This document shows, piece after piece, positions 41,485-50,625 of a stretch of DNA of 64,000 nt. Source of the stretch: G963666535 sp963666535 (GTDB taxonomy: Bacteria; Bacillota; Clostridia; Oscillospirales; Oscillospiraceae); NCBI GenBank assembly GCA_963666535.1, contig OY762913.1, positions 3,100,001 through 3,164,000 of the forward strand. The letters run 5' to 3'. Within the stretch, counting starts at the first letter, position 1, and the number at the start of each line of letters is the position of its first letter. A program made the position numbers and the translations under genes. Under the pieces are notes generated by a model. It was not told the origin of the DNA and ran no database searches. It saw only the letters and a program-made list of their open reading frames with translations.

Positions 41485-42793
41485 CACAAGACCCCAAAAA
41501 CATGTCGTGCTGGAAGCATTGAAGTCTCTGCTCATTGTTCTGCTCTCCCTCTCCGCCATCTATCTGGCCGGCAGCTCACAGCTGTATGGCGATGTACTCT
41601 CTGACTGGATCCGTTCCATTAAAACCAGCTCTACCCAGCTGCTGGGTCCCGCGGACAATTCTCCTGCCGAAACCACGCAGTCCATCTATCCCGTCCGCAT
41701 CGCTGTCACCAACGAAAGCGGCCGTTACGGCGCACAGTACGATACCACAACGGTGGATGCGGTCTATGACCAACTGGCCGTGCTTTTAAACGAAGCGCTC
41801 TCCAGCGGCTGCGCTCCCACCGAAATTTCTGCGGACGAATGGGTGCAATCTCTCACCGCCTCCCCCAGCATCTACTTCGATCTGCTGGGTTCTGTGCCCC
41901 TCTCCGCGCTTTCTGGCTGGCTGTCCGGCAACAGCTCCAACCCGCTTCTGTTTGGCACCGTGCGCCGCCTGTCCCTTTCTGCCGATGCGGATGGCAACGT
42001 CCTTCTATCCTATGTGAATGAGGAGGACAGTCTTTATTACGCTTGTATCACTGAAATCGTCAGTCGGGATCAGCTGTTCTCCGCCGTGTCCTCTTATACG
42101 GCCAATGAAGCGCTCTTTGCCTTCGAGCAAAGCGGTTACGCCGCACTCTACCCGTATACCTTGCTCCTGCCGGATACCCCGTCTCCCGTGGTCTATTCCG
42201 CGTCCTCCCCGCTCACCTCGGCCAATCTGAGCACCTTGCTGACGGCACTTTCCTTCCGTGTGCAGGCAAATTCTATTTACCAGTCCTCCGAGGGGCAGGT
42301 CGTCCGTAGTGGCAACGACACCCTGCGCATCGCGAATAACGGCGTGGCTACCTATTACACCAGTGAACCTGACTCTCCCCTATTCTCGCTCTCTCCGGGC
42401 AGCTCCGATGCCGACAAGATTGATCTGGCTCGCTCGCTGACCGACTCCACTGTGGGGCTCTGGTGTGGCGATGCCCGGCTGTATCTCTCCTCCGCCCAGC
42501 TGCTCGCAAACGGCACCTACCAGGTGGACTTCAATTATTGCCTCAATGGTGCCGCCGTCTGCACGGTCGCCGAAGAAGGGTATGCCGCCCGTTTTATCTT
42601 CTCGGACAATCAACTGACCGACTTCACCCTGTGCTTCCGCTGCTATACCGCCACCAATACAACCACCTTTGTCCTGCCTGAGCTGCAGGCCGTGGCTGCC
42701 CTATCGGCCCTCAACGCTGACGGAAGCGAGCTGCTGCTGTGTTATCAGGACACCGGCGGCGACACCGTAAGGGCCGGTTGGATTGCCCAGTAA
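41477..42793 (+). CDS. yycH: YycH-like regulator of WalK
   Basis: The 438-residue protein has one N-terminal membrane helix (about residues 15-33, SLLIVLLSLSAIYLAGSSQL) and a long extracytoplasmic region rich in Ser/Thr and strands. Sequence similarity to Bacillus YycH is not obvious by eye, but the position between walK and a yycI-like gene, topology and size agree. YycH and YycI form an outer complex that tunes WalK activity. Confidence 0.75.
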   Translation: MNDTRPQKHVVLEALKSLLIVLLSLSAIYLAGSSQLYGDVLSDWIRSIKTSSTQLLGPADNSPAETTQSIYPVRIAVTNESGRYGAQYDTTTVDAVYDQLAVLLNEALSSGCAPTEISADEWVQSLTASPSIYFDLLGSVPLSALSGWLSGNSSNPLLFGTVRRLSLSADADGNVLLSYVNEEDSLYYACITEIVSRDQLFSAVSSYTANEALFAFEQSGYAALYPYTLLLPDTPSPVVYSASSPLTSANLSTLLTALSFRVQANSIYQSSEGQVVRSGNDTLRIANNGVATYYTSEPDSPLFSLSPGSSDADKIDLARSLTDSTVGLWCGDARLYLSSAQLLANGTYQVDFNYCLNGAAVCTVAEEGYAARFIFSDNQLTDFTLCFRCYTATNTTTFVLPELQAVAALSALNADGSELLLCYQDTGGDTVRAGWIAQ

Positions 42794-42824
42794 CGCCCTG
42801 CCGCTATGAGGAGGTGACCCCCGT

Positions 42825-43646
42825 TTGGAATGGTCTAAAATCAAAAACATCGTCCTTCTGATCCTTTTGACAGTCAATTTGCTCCTTCTGGTTCTGGTTG
42901 TCTACCGTCAGGTGAAAGACGCCCGCTATCAGGAGTCCGCTCTTACCAACGCCGTCGAAATTCTCTCCAAAAACGGAATCGCTCTGTCCTCTGTGCCGGA
43001 GGAAATGAGTCTGCTGCCCCAACAGATCATCCGCGACTCAAATCAGGAATCCGTGATCGCCCAGGCCCTGCTTGGCAGCACCACACTGGAGGATCGGGGT
43101 GCCGGTGTCTACCGCTATATCTCCGCAGACGGCAACCTCCAGTTTCACAGCAGTGGTGAGTTTTCCGCTACCTTTTCTCCCGGAGCGGTCCTTTTGGAAA
43201 GTACAACCCCCGCGGAATACAGCGTATCGCTGCTTTCCACCTTCAACTCCGACTGGCGTCTGACGAACCAAATTGGCTCGGCCGACGATGTCACCATCAC
43301 CGCCCAGCAATTCTGGAATGGCGCTCCCATCCTCCCATGTGCCGTTACGCTTTTTTATTCCTCCGGCAGCTTGATCAGCATTTCGGGCGGTCAGCGGCTT
43401 AACGGAACCCCTATCACCGTCACCGGCAGCGTTCCCATTTCCGCCGCCACTGCTCTCATCCGCTTTCTGTCCGAAGTGAATGCCTTGGGCGATGTGTGCA
43501 GTGAAATTTCCTCCATGACCGAAGCGTATAAGCTCTCTGCCCCGCTGTCCGGCCCCATCACCCTCACCCCGGTCTGGTGTGTCGAAACCGATACCAGTTC
43601 CTATCTGCTGGACGCCCTTACCGGAGACCTCACTCGAACGACCTAA
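42825..43646 (+). CDS. yycI: YycI-like regulator of WalK
   Basis: The 273-residue protein starts with EWSKIKNIVLLILLTVNLLL, the single N-terminal anchor and WxKxKxI start typical of YycI, followed by an extracytoplasmic two-lobed domain. It starts at a TTG behind GGAGGTGACC. The next gene is not yycJ; instead a MITE-like element follows directly after the stop. Confidence 0.8.
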   Translation: MEWSKIKNIVLLILLTVNLLLLVLVVYRQVKDARYQESALTNAVEILSKNGIALSSVPEEMSLLPQQIIRDSNQESVIAQALLGSTTLEDRGAGVYRYISADGNLQFHSSGEFSATFSPGAVLLESTTPAEYSVSLLSTFNSDWRLTNQIGSADDVTITAQQFWNGAPILPCAVTLFYSSGSLISISGGQRLNGTPITVTGSVPISAATALIRFLSEVNALGDVCSEISSMTEAYKLSAPLSGPITLTPVWCVETDTSSYLLDALTGDLTRTT

Positions 43647-43647
43647 C

Positions 43648-43786
43648 TAATGTCTGCTGAACAAAACAAAAACTCTCTTCAGCCAATGCTTACCCACTGT
43701 TCTTGTTTGATTCAGGTGCAATGGTTTTCCCAGAAATCTGTGTAAACCATTGCCCTTTGGATTTGCGGCATGTGTTCCGTGGACAA
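43648..43786. mobile_element. MITE-like hairpin element, copy B
   Basis: TAATGTCTGCTGAACAAA begins two bases after the yycI stop. The other end is degenerate (GTGTTCCGTGGACAA). Inside are the AACAAAACAAAAAC stem half and a GCAATGGTTT...AAACCATTGC hairpin. It fills most of the gap between the wal operon and the DUF2156 gene. Confidence 0.7.
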
Positions 43787-43825
43787 TCACTATCATTGTC
43801 ATCAGCAAAGGAGATAATCTGTTCT

Positions 43826-44755
43826 ATGATCGAATTCCATACGCCCACGCTGTCCGACCGCGGTTGGATTGACGCTCTGCTTGCAACCGGTCGGGCACGT
43901 GGCTGCGAATACAATTTTTCCACCCTGTTCGCCTGGCACCACGCCTACCGGCAAGAGGTTGCACAGGTGGGCGACTTCTTCACCGAGCGGATCCCCGGCC
44001 CGGCCGGCTGCAGCTATCTGTTCCCGGTGGGAACAGGCGACCTGAGCGCCGCGTTGGATGCCATTTCCGCTGACAGCCGTCAGTGCAGCCCGTCGCTGCG
44101 TCTCATCGGCGTCACGGGGGAGGATGTGCTTGCTCTGGATACGCTCTATCCCGGCCGCTTCCACTGCGAGCCCAACCGCTCTGTGTTTGACTATCTCTAC
44201 GAGATAGACCGTCTGGCTGACCTTGGCGGCAAGAAACTGCACGGCAAGCGCAACCACATCCACCGCTTTCTGGATGGTCACCCAGACTGGACGTTCGAGC
44301 CGATCACAGCAGAAACCATCCCCGCCTGTATCGCCATGGACGCGGAATGGTATCTTCAACAGACCAATGGCCCATTCAGCTTGGATAACTCCCTGCAGGA
44401 GGAGCGCCTGGCCATCCAAAAGTGCTTTGATCATTACGATGCGCTAGAACTGGAGGGCGGACTGCTCCGGGTCAGCGGCAACGTGGTTGCCTTTACCATC
44501 GGCGACCGTCTCCATGCCAATTCCGATACCTATAACGTTCATTTTGAAAAAGCCTTCTCCGATATGCAGGGTGTCTACGCCATGATCAACCGGGAATTTG
44601 CCCGTTGGGTACGGGATCGCTACCCTGCCGTCCGTTACCTCAACCGGGAAGAGGACATGGGTCTCCCCGGTCTCCGCAAAGCGAAGGAATCCTACTACCC
44701 CGATTTGCTTTTGGAAAAATTTTCGGCATTGGAACGGAGGTCAGACATCCCATGA
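43826..44755 (+). CDS. DUF2156 / phosphatidylglycerol lysyltransferase C-terminal-like protein
   Basis: The 309-residue soluble protein has the double acetyltransferase-like fold seen in the catalytic part of MprF-type enzymes (motifs LGGKKLHGKRNHIHRF, and VRYLNREEDMGLPGLRKAKE near the end). It lacks the membrane flippase domain. Stand-alone members are common in clostridia; the substrate is unknown, possibly aminoacyl transfer. The ATG at 43826 follows AAAGGAGATAATC. It is coupled by a four-base overlap to an acetyltransferase gene. Confidence 0.82.
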   Translation: MIEFHTPTLSDRGWIDALLATGRARGCEYNFSTLFAWHHAYRQEVAQVGDFFTERIPGPAGCSYLFPVGTGDLSAALDAISADSRQCSPSLRLIGVTGEDVLALDTLYPGRFHCEPNRSVFDYLYEIDRLADLGGKKLHGKRNHIHRFLDGHPDWTFEPITAETIPACIAMDAEWYLQQTNGPFSLDNSLQEERLAIQKCFDHYDALELEGGLLRVSGNVVAFTIGDRLHANSDTYNVHFEKAFSDMQGVYAMINREFARWVRDRYPAVRYLNREEDMGLPGLRKAKESYYPDLLLEKFSALERRSDIP

Positions 44756-45588
44756 TAGAAATGCACCTTGCCCGTCCGGAGGAGCTTTCCGCCCGCAAAG
44801 AACTGTGGAAACTCTGCTTTGGAGACAGTGACGCGTTTATAAACTGGTTCTTTGACCACGGTCCCGCGGCGGAAGACTGTTTCGTCCTCACCGAAGGCGA
44901 TGCACTCCTCTCCTCCGCCGTGATTTTCCCCGAGGCACTTGTTTTGCCGCATGGCACCCGTCACCGTGCCGCTTATGTCTACGGTGTTTGTACCCACCCC
45001 GACCACCGCAAGCAGGGCTATGCCCGCGCCCTGCTTCAGTATGTGGATTTTATTATGCAAAACCGGGGATACGACTGTGCCGTCACCGTCCCGTCCGATG
45101 ACGCGCTCCACCTGTTCTACGCATCCATCGGCTATCTGGAGTGCTTCACCGCCACCCAATTCACCCTGGTCCCCACCCCACAGGATGGACTCGTTTGTGT
45201 CTCTCCGGTCACGCCGGAGGAATATCATCAGCTCCGTTCCTCCCTGCTCCAAGGCACCCTGTATACCGACTGCGGCGTGGCCTTATTGCGTCATCAGTTG
45301 GCCCAATCCGCCCTTTCCGGCGGCGGCTTATTCCGTGTGGGCACCGGCTGTGCGATTACAGAGTATACCCCGGACGGTTCCCTTCTTGTGAAAGAGCTTC
45401 TGCCCGGGGATGGCACGGTAGAACAGGCAGCCGCGGCGCTGGCCGCCATGACCTCTGCCCCTCAATGTCAGCTGCGCATCGCCGACGAGGCCGGTAAAAA
45501 GTTCGGTATGCTGCGGTGGTATCTCCCCGGCAAAGCCCTGCAATGGGACTGGAATTCCACCGGTTACTTGGGCGTTACCCTGGACTGA
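44752..45588 (+). CDS. GNAT acetyltransferase, two-domain (Eis-like layout)
   Basis: The 278-residue protein has a GNAT core in its first half, with YGVCTHPDHRKQGYARALLQ as the acetyl-CoA-binding loop (about residues 80-99) and FYASIGYLECFTATQF after it. A second alpha/beta domain makes up the C-terminal half. The layout recalls Eis-type enzymes. The substrate is unknown. The ATG overlaps the DUF2156 stop (ATGA) behind GGAGG, so the two act in one transcript. Confidence 0.85.
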   Translation: MIEMHLARPEELSARKELWKLCFGDSDAFINWFFDHGPAAEDCFVLTEGDALLSSAVIFPEALVLPHGTRHRAAYVYGVCTHPDHRKQGYARALLQYVDFIMQNRGYDCAVTVPSDDALHLFYASIGYLECFTATQFTLVPTPQDGLVCVSPVTPEEYHQLRSSLLQGTLYTDCGVALLRHQLAQSALSGGGLFRVGTGCAITEYTPDGSLLVKELLPGDGTVEQAAAALAAMTSAPQCQLRIADEAGKKFGMLRWYLPGKALQWDWNSTGYLGVTLD

Positions 45589-45650
45589 TGAATATTTATA
45601 CTAAATAGTCATTAATTATTCAACATATTTGGATAATTCACGAAACCTTG

Positions 45651-45678
45651 TTGACTTTTTTTGTATATCCTGTATAAT
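45651..45678 (+). promoter_or_regulatory. Promoter of the amino-acid ABC operon
   Basis: TTGACT at 45651 and TATAAT at 45673 are 16 bases apart in an AT-rich gap. GAGGAGAATG lies just before the gene start. No T-box or riboswitch structure was recognised. Confidence 0.8.
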
Positions 45679-45737
45679 AGTTGCTTGTATAGTAACAATT
45701 TTGCCCCGCACCAACAATTTTTGAGGAGAATGACACA

Positions 45738-46574
45738 ATGAAAAAGTATCTTGCACTCTTGCTCTGCCTTGTGATGAGCATGGCCCTGCTCACTTCCTGC
45801 GGCAGCACTGCCCCCGCCGACACGCAGGCCCCCGTCGACACGTCTGCCAGCACCGAGCCGGCTGATACCGCTGCGTTCACCACCGTCACCGAAGGCAAGC
45901 TCACCATGGGCACCAATGCCCAATTCCCTCCCTACGAGTACTACGAGGGCACGGAAATTGTCGGCATTGACGCTGAAATTGCCGCCGCCATCGCCGATAA
46001 ACTGGGCTTGGAACTGGTCATTGAGGACATGGAATTCAATTCCATCATTTCCGCCGTCAAAGGCGGCAAGGTCGATATGGGCCTGGCCGGCATGACCGTC
46101 ACCGACGAGCGTCTGGAAGAGGTCAACTTCACCACCAGCTACGCCACCGGCGTGCAGGTCATCATCGTTCCCGAGGGTTCTCCCATCACCACCGCGGACG
46201 ATTTGTCTGTCGAGGGTGCCAATTACACCATCGGCGTACAGCTGGCTACCACCGGGGACCTGTATTGCACTTGGGATTTGGAGGACATGGGTCTTGCCAC
46301 CGTCGACCGTTACAACAAGGGCGCTGATGCCGTTATAGCACTCAAGAGCGGCAAGGTAGACTGTGTGGTCATCGACAACGAGCCCGCCAAGGCTTTTGTT
46401 GCCTCCAACGAGGGGTTGAAGATTTTGGATACCGAATATATCACCGAAGATTACGCCGCCGCCATTTCCAAGGATAACGCCGCCCTGACCGAGGCAGTGG
46501 ACGCCGCCCTGCAAGATCTGATCGCGGACGGCACCATCCAGTCCATCCTTGACAAATATATCGCCGCGGAGTAA
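45738..46574 (+). CDS. Amino-acid ABC transporter substrate-binding lipoprotein
   Basis: The 278-residue protein has a lipoprotein signal (MKKYLALLLCLVMSMALLTS then C) and a Thr/Pro/Asp-rich linker. The family-3 binding fold follows, with LTMGTNAQFPPYEYYEGTEI, VGIDAEIAAAIADKLGLEL and MGLAGMTVTDERLEEVNFT. It captures a polar amino acid (glutamine, arginine or cystine class) outside the cell. Permease and ATPase genes follow. A strong hairpin after it should make this subunit the most abundant. Confidence 0.92.
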   Translation: MKKYLALLLCLVMSMALLTSCGSTAPADTQAPVDTSASTEPADTAAFTTVTEGKLTMGTNAQFPPYEYYEGTEIVGIDAEIAAAIADKLGLELVIEDMEFNSIISAVKGGKVDMGLAGMTVTDERLEEVNFTTSYATGVQVIIVPEGSPITTADDLSVEGANYTIGVQLATTGDLYCTWDLEDMGLATVDRYNKGADAVIALKSGKVDCVVIDNEPAKAFVASNEGLKILDTEYITEDYAAAISKDNAALTEAVDAALQDLIADGTIQSILDKYIAAE

Positions 46575-46599
46575 CTCTCTTTAGGCAAAACGAGCGCGC

Positions 46600-46636
46600 G
46601 CCGCAGGGGGCGCCCCTTGCGGGGTGCCCCTGCGGC
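46600..46636 (+). terminator. Intra-operon hairpin after the binding-protein gene
   Basis: GCCGCAGGGGGCGCCCC and GGGGTGCCCCTGCGGC pair around TTGC. A T-run is missing and AAAAAAG follows, so it probably attenuates or stabilises the message rather than stopping it. Confidence 0.65.
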
Positions 46637-46664
46637 TTTACAAAAAAGAAAGGAGGCACGGATA

Positions 46665-47453
46665 TTGACAAGCACAAGCGACGTAATGCTGGCGTGGCTC
46701 GCTTCCGCGCCCCAATGGATGCAGGCTCTTCCTTCTTTTCTGGCAGATCCGTGCTATGAGTTTTTTAAAAGTTTTCTCTATGACAACCGATATCTCATGC
46801 TGTTGGAGGGGCTGGGCACCACTTTAAAGCTCACCTTTTTTGCGCTGCTGCTGGGTGTGGCGCTGGGCGTCATCGTGGCGCTCATTCGGGTCTCCTGGGA
46901 TAAAAACAACGCAGAAATGCGTCACGCACCCAGGTTTTTGCTGGGACTTGCCAATGGCGTGGCAAAGGTTTATCTGACGGTCATCCGTGGTACCCCCGTG
47001 GTGGTGCAGATCATGATCATCTTCTTTGTGATCATGGCCAATTCTAATAACAAGCTGCTGGCCGGTATCATTGCGTTCGGCGTCAACTCCGGTGCTTATG
47101 TGGCCGAGATCATCCGCGGCGGCATTATGTCCATTGATCAGGGCCAGTCGGAAGCCGGCCGCAGTTTGGGCTTCAACTATGTCCAGACCATGGGATACAT
47201 CATTCTTCCCCAGGCATTTAAAACCGTGCTTCCCACTCTGGTCAACGAATTTATTGTCTTACTCAAGGAAACGGCCGTGGCAGGCTATGTAGGCCTCACC
47301 GACCTGACCCGGGCGGGCGATATCATCCGCGGTGTCAGTTATGTGGACTTCATGCCTTTGTTAGGCGTGGCCATCATCTATCTGGTGATCGTCATGTTCT
47401 TCACGTGGCTCATGGGCAAGCTGGAAAGGAGGCTGCGTCAGAGTGAGCACTGA
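46665..47453 (+). CDS. Amino-acid ABC transporter permease (HisM/GlnP family)
   Basis: The 262-residue protein has about five membrane helices, the VIRGTPVVVQIMIIFF start of the permease domain and the EAA motif EAGRSLGFNYVQTMGYIILPQ that contacts the ATPase. It starts at TTG behind AGGAGGCACGG. Such permeases work as homodimers. It overlaps the ATPase gene by eleven bases. Confidence 0.92.
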   Translation: MTSTSDVMLAWLASAPQWMQALPSFLADPCYEFFKSFLYDNRYLMLLEGLGTTLKLTFFALLLGVALGVIVALIRVSWDKNNAEMRHAPRFLLGLANGVAKVYLTVIRGTPVVVQIMIIFFVIMANSNNKLLAGIIAFGVNSGAYVAEIIRGGIMSIDQGQSEAGRSLGFNYVQTMGYIILPQAFKTVLPTLVNEFIVLLKETAVAGYVGLTDLTRAGDIIRGVSYVDFMPLLGVAIIYLVIVMFFTWLMGKLERRLRQSEH

Positions 47454-48186
47454 TACTTTCATCCGTGTGGAAGGGCTGGAAAAGCACTTCAGAGGTGGCA
47501 TCATCAAGGCGCTGGACGGCGTCAGCACGGAAATCAAACGGGGCGAGGTCGTGGTCGTCATCGGCCCCTCCGGTTCCGGAAAGTCCACTTTCCTGCGCTG
47601 TCTCAACCTGCTGGAGACGCCCACCGGCGGACGCATCCTGTATAACGACGTGGATCTGACCGACAAGAAAACAGATATCAACCTCCATCGCCGCAAAATG
47701 GGCATGGTCTTCCAACATTTCAACCTTTTCCCCCACATGACCATCTTGGATAACATGACCATCGCACCCCAAAAGCTGCTAAAAAAGAGTCGGGAGGAAG
47801 CGGAAACCCAGGCAATGTCCCTGTTGGAACGGGTGGGTCTTGCCGACCGTGCCGCTGCCTACCCTAGCCAGCTTTCCGGCGGTCAAAAACAGCGCATTGC
47901 CATTGTCCGCGCCTTGTGTATGAACCCAGAGGTGATGCTTTTTGACGAGCCAACCTCGGCGCTGGATCCCGAAATGGTTGGCGAGGTGCTGGAGGTTATG
48001 AGATCCCTCGCCCGGGACGGTATGACCATGGTCGTGGTCACCCACGAGATGGGTTTTGCGCGTGAGGTGGGCAGTCGGGTCATCTTCATGGAAAGCGGCC
48101 GTATTTTAGAGGAAAATGAGCCCCACGCATTCTTTGAAAGCCCCCAAAATCCCCGCACGCGGGAATTTCTCTCCAAGGTTCTTTAG
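47443..48186 (+). CDS. Amino-acid ABC transporter ATPase (GlnQ/HisP family)
   Basis: The 247-residue ATPase has Walker A GPSGSGKST, Q-loop VFQHFNLFPHMT, signature LSGGQKQR, Walker B LFDEPTSALDPE and the switch histidine in VVTHEMG. It starts at GTG inside the permease end. It completes the importer with the upstream binding protein and permease. Confidence 0.95.
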   Translation: MSTDTFIRVEGLEKHFRGGIIKALDGVSTEIKRGEVVVVIGPSGSGKSTFLRCLNLLETPTGGRILYNDVDLTDKKTDINLHRRKMGMVFQHFNLFPHMTILDNMTIAPQKLLKKSREEAETQAMSLLERVGLADRAAAYPSQLSGGQKQRIAIVRALCMNPEVMLFDEPTSALDPEMVGEVLEVMRSLARDGMTMVVVTHEMGFAREVGSRVIFMESGRILEENEPHAFFESPQNPRTREFLSKVL

Positions 48187-48236
48187 AATCTGTTTCATCC
48201 GCGCACGTTAATCATATTCTGCATTCCAGCTTTTGC

Positions 48237-48279
48237 GAACAGGTCGCCGGGGAGAAAATTTCTCTCCGGTGACCTGTTC
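48237..48279 (+). terminator. Terminator after the ABC operon
   Basis: GAACAGGTCGCCGGGGAGA pairs with TCTCTCCGGTGACCTGTTC around AAATT, with one wobble and a weak T-run. Confidence 0.7.
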
Positions 48280-48318
48280 TATAGAGGGCAGCTCAATTAC
48301 CCTGTCGGGGTGGCACAC

Positions 48319-48347
48319 TTGAACGTCTTGCGGGAATATGATACAAT
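48319..48347 (+). promoter_or_regulatory. Promoter of ahcY
   Basis: TTGAAC at 48319 and TACAAT at 48342 are 17 bases apart, with GA before the -10, about 36 bases before the ATG. Confidence 0.7.
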
Positions 48348-48382
48348 TAAGGCACTGTTATAAGAGAGAGGATCTGACCCGA

Positions 48383-49627
48383 ATGAGTTTGGTAAAAGAT
48401 ATCACCCTTGCCCCCTCCGGTCAGCGCAAGATAAACTGGGTCAGGCGTTTCATGCCCGCCCTGTCTGAAATTGAGGCGCGGTTTGAGCGCGAGCAGCCCT
48501 TTCAGGGCCTGCGCATCGCGGTTTCCGTCCATTTGGAGGCCAAAACCGCCAATTTGGGTCTGGTGCTGAAAAAGGGTGGTGCACAGGTTTTCCTCACCGG
48601 CTGCAACCCCCTCTCCACCCAGGATGATGTGGCCGCGGCCGTGGCGGAATGCGGCATCGAGACCTTCGGAATTCATGGCGTAACCATGGACGAGTATGAA
48701 GCACTTCTGGTGGAAACCATCAAATGCCACCCCCATATCGTCATTGATGATGGCGGCGATCTGATCCAGCTGCTGGGCGGCAAGTGCCGGGAATTCGCCG
48801 ATTGTCTCATCGGCGGCTGTGAGGAAACCACCACCGGTATTCTCCGCCTGAAGGCGCGGGAGCGGGATGGTACGCTGCCCTGCCCGATGATGGCGGTGAA
48901 CGACGCCAAGGCAAAGCATTATTATGACAACAAATACGGAACGGGACAGTCTGTTCTGGACGGTATCATGCACACCACCAACCTGATTATCGCGGGCAAG
49001 ACCGTGGTGGTGGCGGGTTACGGCTGGTGCGGCAGCGGCATCGCCCTGCGGGCCAAGGGAATGGGAGCAGACGTGATTGTCACCGAAATTGACCCCTTCA
49101 AGGCGCTGGACGCCACAATGAACGGCTTTCGCGTCATGAAGATGGCGGACGCCTCCCCCTTGGGCGACCTGTTCATCACCTCCACCGGCTGCGAGGACGT
49201 GATCACCCAAACCCACTTCGCGGCGATGAAGCCCAACGCAGTCCTCTGTAACGCCGGCCACTTTGACTGCGAGGTGGACGTGAAGTGGCTGGAGAAAAAC
49301 GCGGTAGAGCGGTTCCCACAGCGGGAAAATATTGTGGGCTACGTGATGGCTGACGGACGGGTCCTCAACGTGCTGGCCGAGGGCCGTCTGGTCAATCTGG
49401 CCGCCGGCAACGGCCATCCCGCGGAGATCATGGACATGTCCTTCGCCGTGCAGGCCATGGCCGCTGAATGGCTTGCCAAGCACCGGGATGTGCTGGAGTG
49501 CAAGCTCTACGACATTCCGGCCGAAATTGACGAGCAAATTGGCTGGGCGAAGCTGGCCGCGCTGGGCCTGTCGATTGATACGCTCACCGAACAACAGCGC
49601 GCCTATCTCACTGGCTCCCACGCGTAA
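48383..49627 (+). CDS. ahcY: Adenosylhomocysteinase
   Basis: The enzyme splits S-adenosylhomocysteine into adenosine and homocysteine with bound NAD. The 414-residue protein has ARFEREQPFQGLRIAVSVHL, the substrate region VIDDGGDLI, EETTTGILRL and VNDAKAKHYYDNKYGTGQSV. The NAD motif is VVAGYGWCGSGIA, and NAGHFDCEVDV is also present. It is the shorter form that lacks the internal insertion of animal and proteobacterial enzymes. The GAGAGGATCTGACCCGA stretch precedes the ATG at 48383. Confidence 0.95.
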   Translation: MSLVKDITLAPSGQRKINWVRRFMPALSEIEARFEREQPFQGLRIAVSVHLEAKTANLGLVLKKGGAQVFLTGCNPLSTQDDVAAAVAECGIETFGIHGVTMDEYEALLVETIKCHPHIVIDDGGDLIQLLGGKCREFADCLIGGCEETTTGILRLKARERDGTLPCPMMAVNDAKAKHYYDNKYGTGQSVLDGIMHTTNLIIAGKTVVVAGYGWCGSGIALRAKGMGADVIVTEIDPFKALDATMNGFRVMKMADASPLGDLFITSTGCEDVITQTHFAAMKPNAVLCNAGHFDCEVDVKWLEKNAVERFPQRENIVGYVMADGRVLNVLAEGRLVNLAAGNGHPAEIMDMSFAVQAMAAEWLAKHRDVLECKLYDIPAEIDEQIGWAKLAALGLSIDTLTEQQRAYLTGSHA

Positions 49628-49669
49628 GAACCGGGCATATCAGCACGAATGCAAAGGAGTGGGGAGCAG

Positions 49670-50050
49670 GTGCGAAGCAATCGTTTTTGGATTTTGATCA
49701 TAAGCGGCGTGTTCCTGCTTGCCGCCGTCGCCTGCATCTTTGTGTACAGAGCGCAGGGCTCTGGCACCATTGCAAACATCTATCAGGACGGAGTATGCCT
49801 TTATTCCATTGATTTGGATGCCGTGGAAAAGGGCTATACTCTCACAATAACAGGGTCTGTCGGCTCCAACGTGATCGCCGTGGAGCACGGCCGTATCCGG
49901 GTGTGTGAAGCCGACTGCCCGGACCAAATCTGTGTCCATCAGGGGTGGATTTCCAACGGTGTGGTGCCGGTGGTCTGTCTGCCCAATCACCTGGTGATCC
50001 GGATTGAGGAATCGGCGCCGTCCGGCGAGCTGGACGGCATGTCCAGGTGA
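49670..50050 (+). CDS. NusG domain II-containing membrane-anchored protein
   Basis: From the GTG at 49670 the product is about 126 residues: an N-terminal membrane anchor (FWILIISGVFLLAAVACIFV) and a NusG-II-type domain. The domain carries the cysteine-containing run VCEADCPDQICVHQGWIS and VVCLPNHLVIRIE. This small domain family is typically encoded next to Gx-type transporters and electron-transfer genes in clostridia. The following gene is such a transporter, starting seven bases later. Its function is not established. Confidence 0.85.
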   Translation: MRSNRFWILIISGVFLLAAVACIFVYRAQGSGTIANIYQDGVCLYSIDLDAVEKGYTLTITGSVGSNVIAVEHGRIRVCEADCPDQICVHQGWISNGVVPVVCLPNHLVIRIEESAPSGELDGMSR

Positions 50051-50057
50051 GGAAACG

Positions 50058-50555
50058 ATGAAAACAAAACGCCTAACCCGCATGGCATTGCTTACCGGTA
50101 TCGCTCTCATCATTTTTATGGTAGAGGCGCAGCTGCCCACGCTTGTCCCCATCCCAGGCCTCAAACTTGGTCTGGCCAATATCATCACGCTGTACGCCAT
50201 GTTCGTGATGGGTCCCGCAGATACGCTGCTGGTCCTGCTTGCCCGCATCCTGCTGGGGGGCATGTTTGCCGGGCAAATGATGACACTGCTGTACAGTTTT
50301 GTGGGGGGACTGATGTGTTACTGCTCCATGCTGCTGATGCGAAAGGTCCTAACGCTGCAACAAATCTGGGTCTGCAGCGTGGTGGGTGCTGTGTTCCACA
50401 ATATCGGGCAAATCCTTGTGGCGATTCTGGTCACAAGAACGCCGGGCATCGCGGCCTATCTCCCCGCGCTGCTGATTTCCGGCATCCTCACGGGACTATT
50501 CACCGGCCTGTGTGCCCAGTATGTGGTGGGCCGCAGTAAGGACCTGAACCCATAG
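50058..50555 (+). CDS. Gx transporter family protein (annotated heptaprenyl diphosphate synthase component I)
   Basis: The 165-residue protein has five or six membrane helices and the family motif LVPIPGLKLGLANIITLYA near residues 28-46. The database name 'heptaprenyl diphosphate synthase component I' is used for this family, but the membrane topology resembles S-component-like transporters. No prenyl synthase component II is nearby in the window, so a transport role is as likely. GAGGAAACG precedes the ATG at 50058. Confidence 0.85.
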   Translation: MKTKRLTRMALLTGIALIIFMVEAQLPTLVPIPGLKLGLANIITLYAMFVMGPADTLLVLLARILLGGMFAGQMMTLLYSFVGGLMCYCSMLLMRKVLTLQQIWVCSVVGAVFHNIGQILVAILVTRTPGIAAYLPALLISGILTGLFTGLCAQYVVGRSKDLNP

Positions 50556-50582
50556 CCTCCTTACTCCGACCACCAAATCAAT

Positions 50583-50622
50583 AAAAAAGCCGCTGGGTCT
50601 TTTAAGACCCAGCGGCTTTTTT
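50583..50622. terminator. Strong terminator after the NusG-II/Gx operon
   Basis: AAAAAAGCCGCTGGGTC and its perfect 17-base complement flank TTTTAA. The A-run and T-run make it bidirectional, serving also the converging P-loop gene. Confidence 0.92.
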
Positions 50623-50625
50623 ATG

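Noticed and set aside
45589..45737. T-box or riboswitch before the amino-acid importer
   Set aside because: The leader is short and AT-rich with no specifier stem, no antiterminator motif and no known aptamer pattern.
48187..48382. SAH or SAM riboswitch before ahcY
   Set aside because: The only structure is a terminator for the upstream operon; the promoter found leaves a leader of only about 30 bases.
48347..49621. 424-codon antisense frame over ahcY, and a similar one at 45612-46514 over the binding-protein gene
   Set aside because: Antisense shadows of certain genes, without promoters or ribosome sites.
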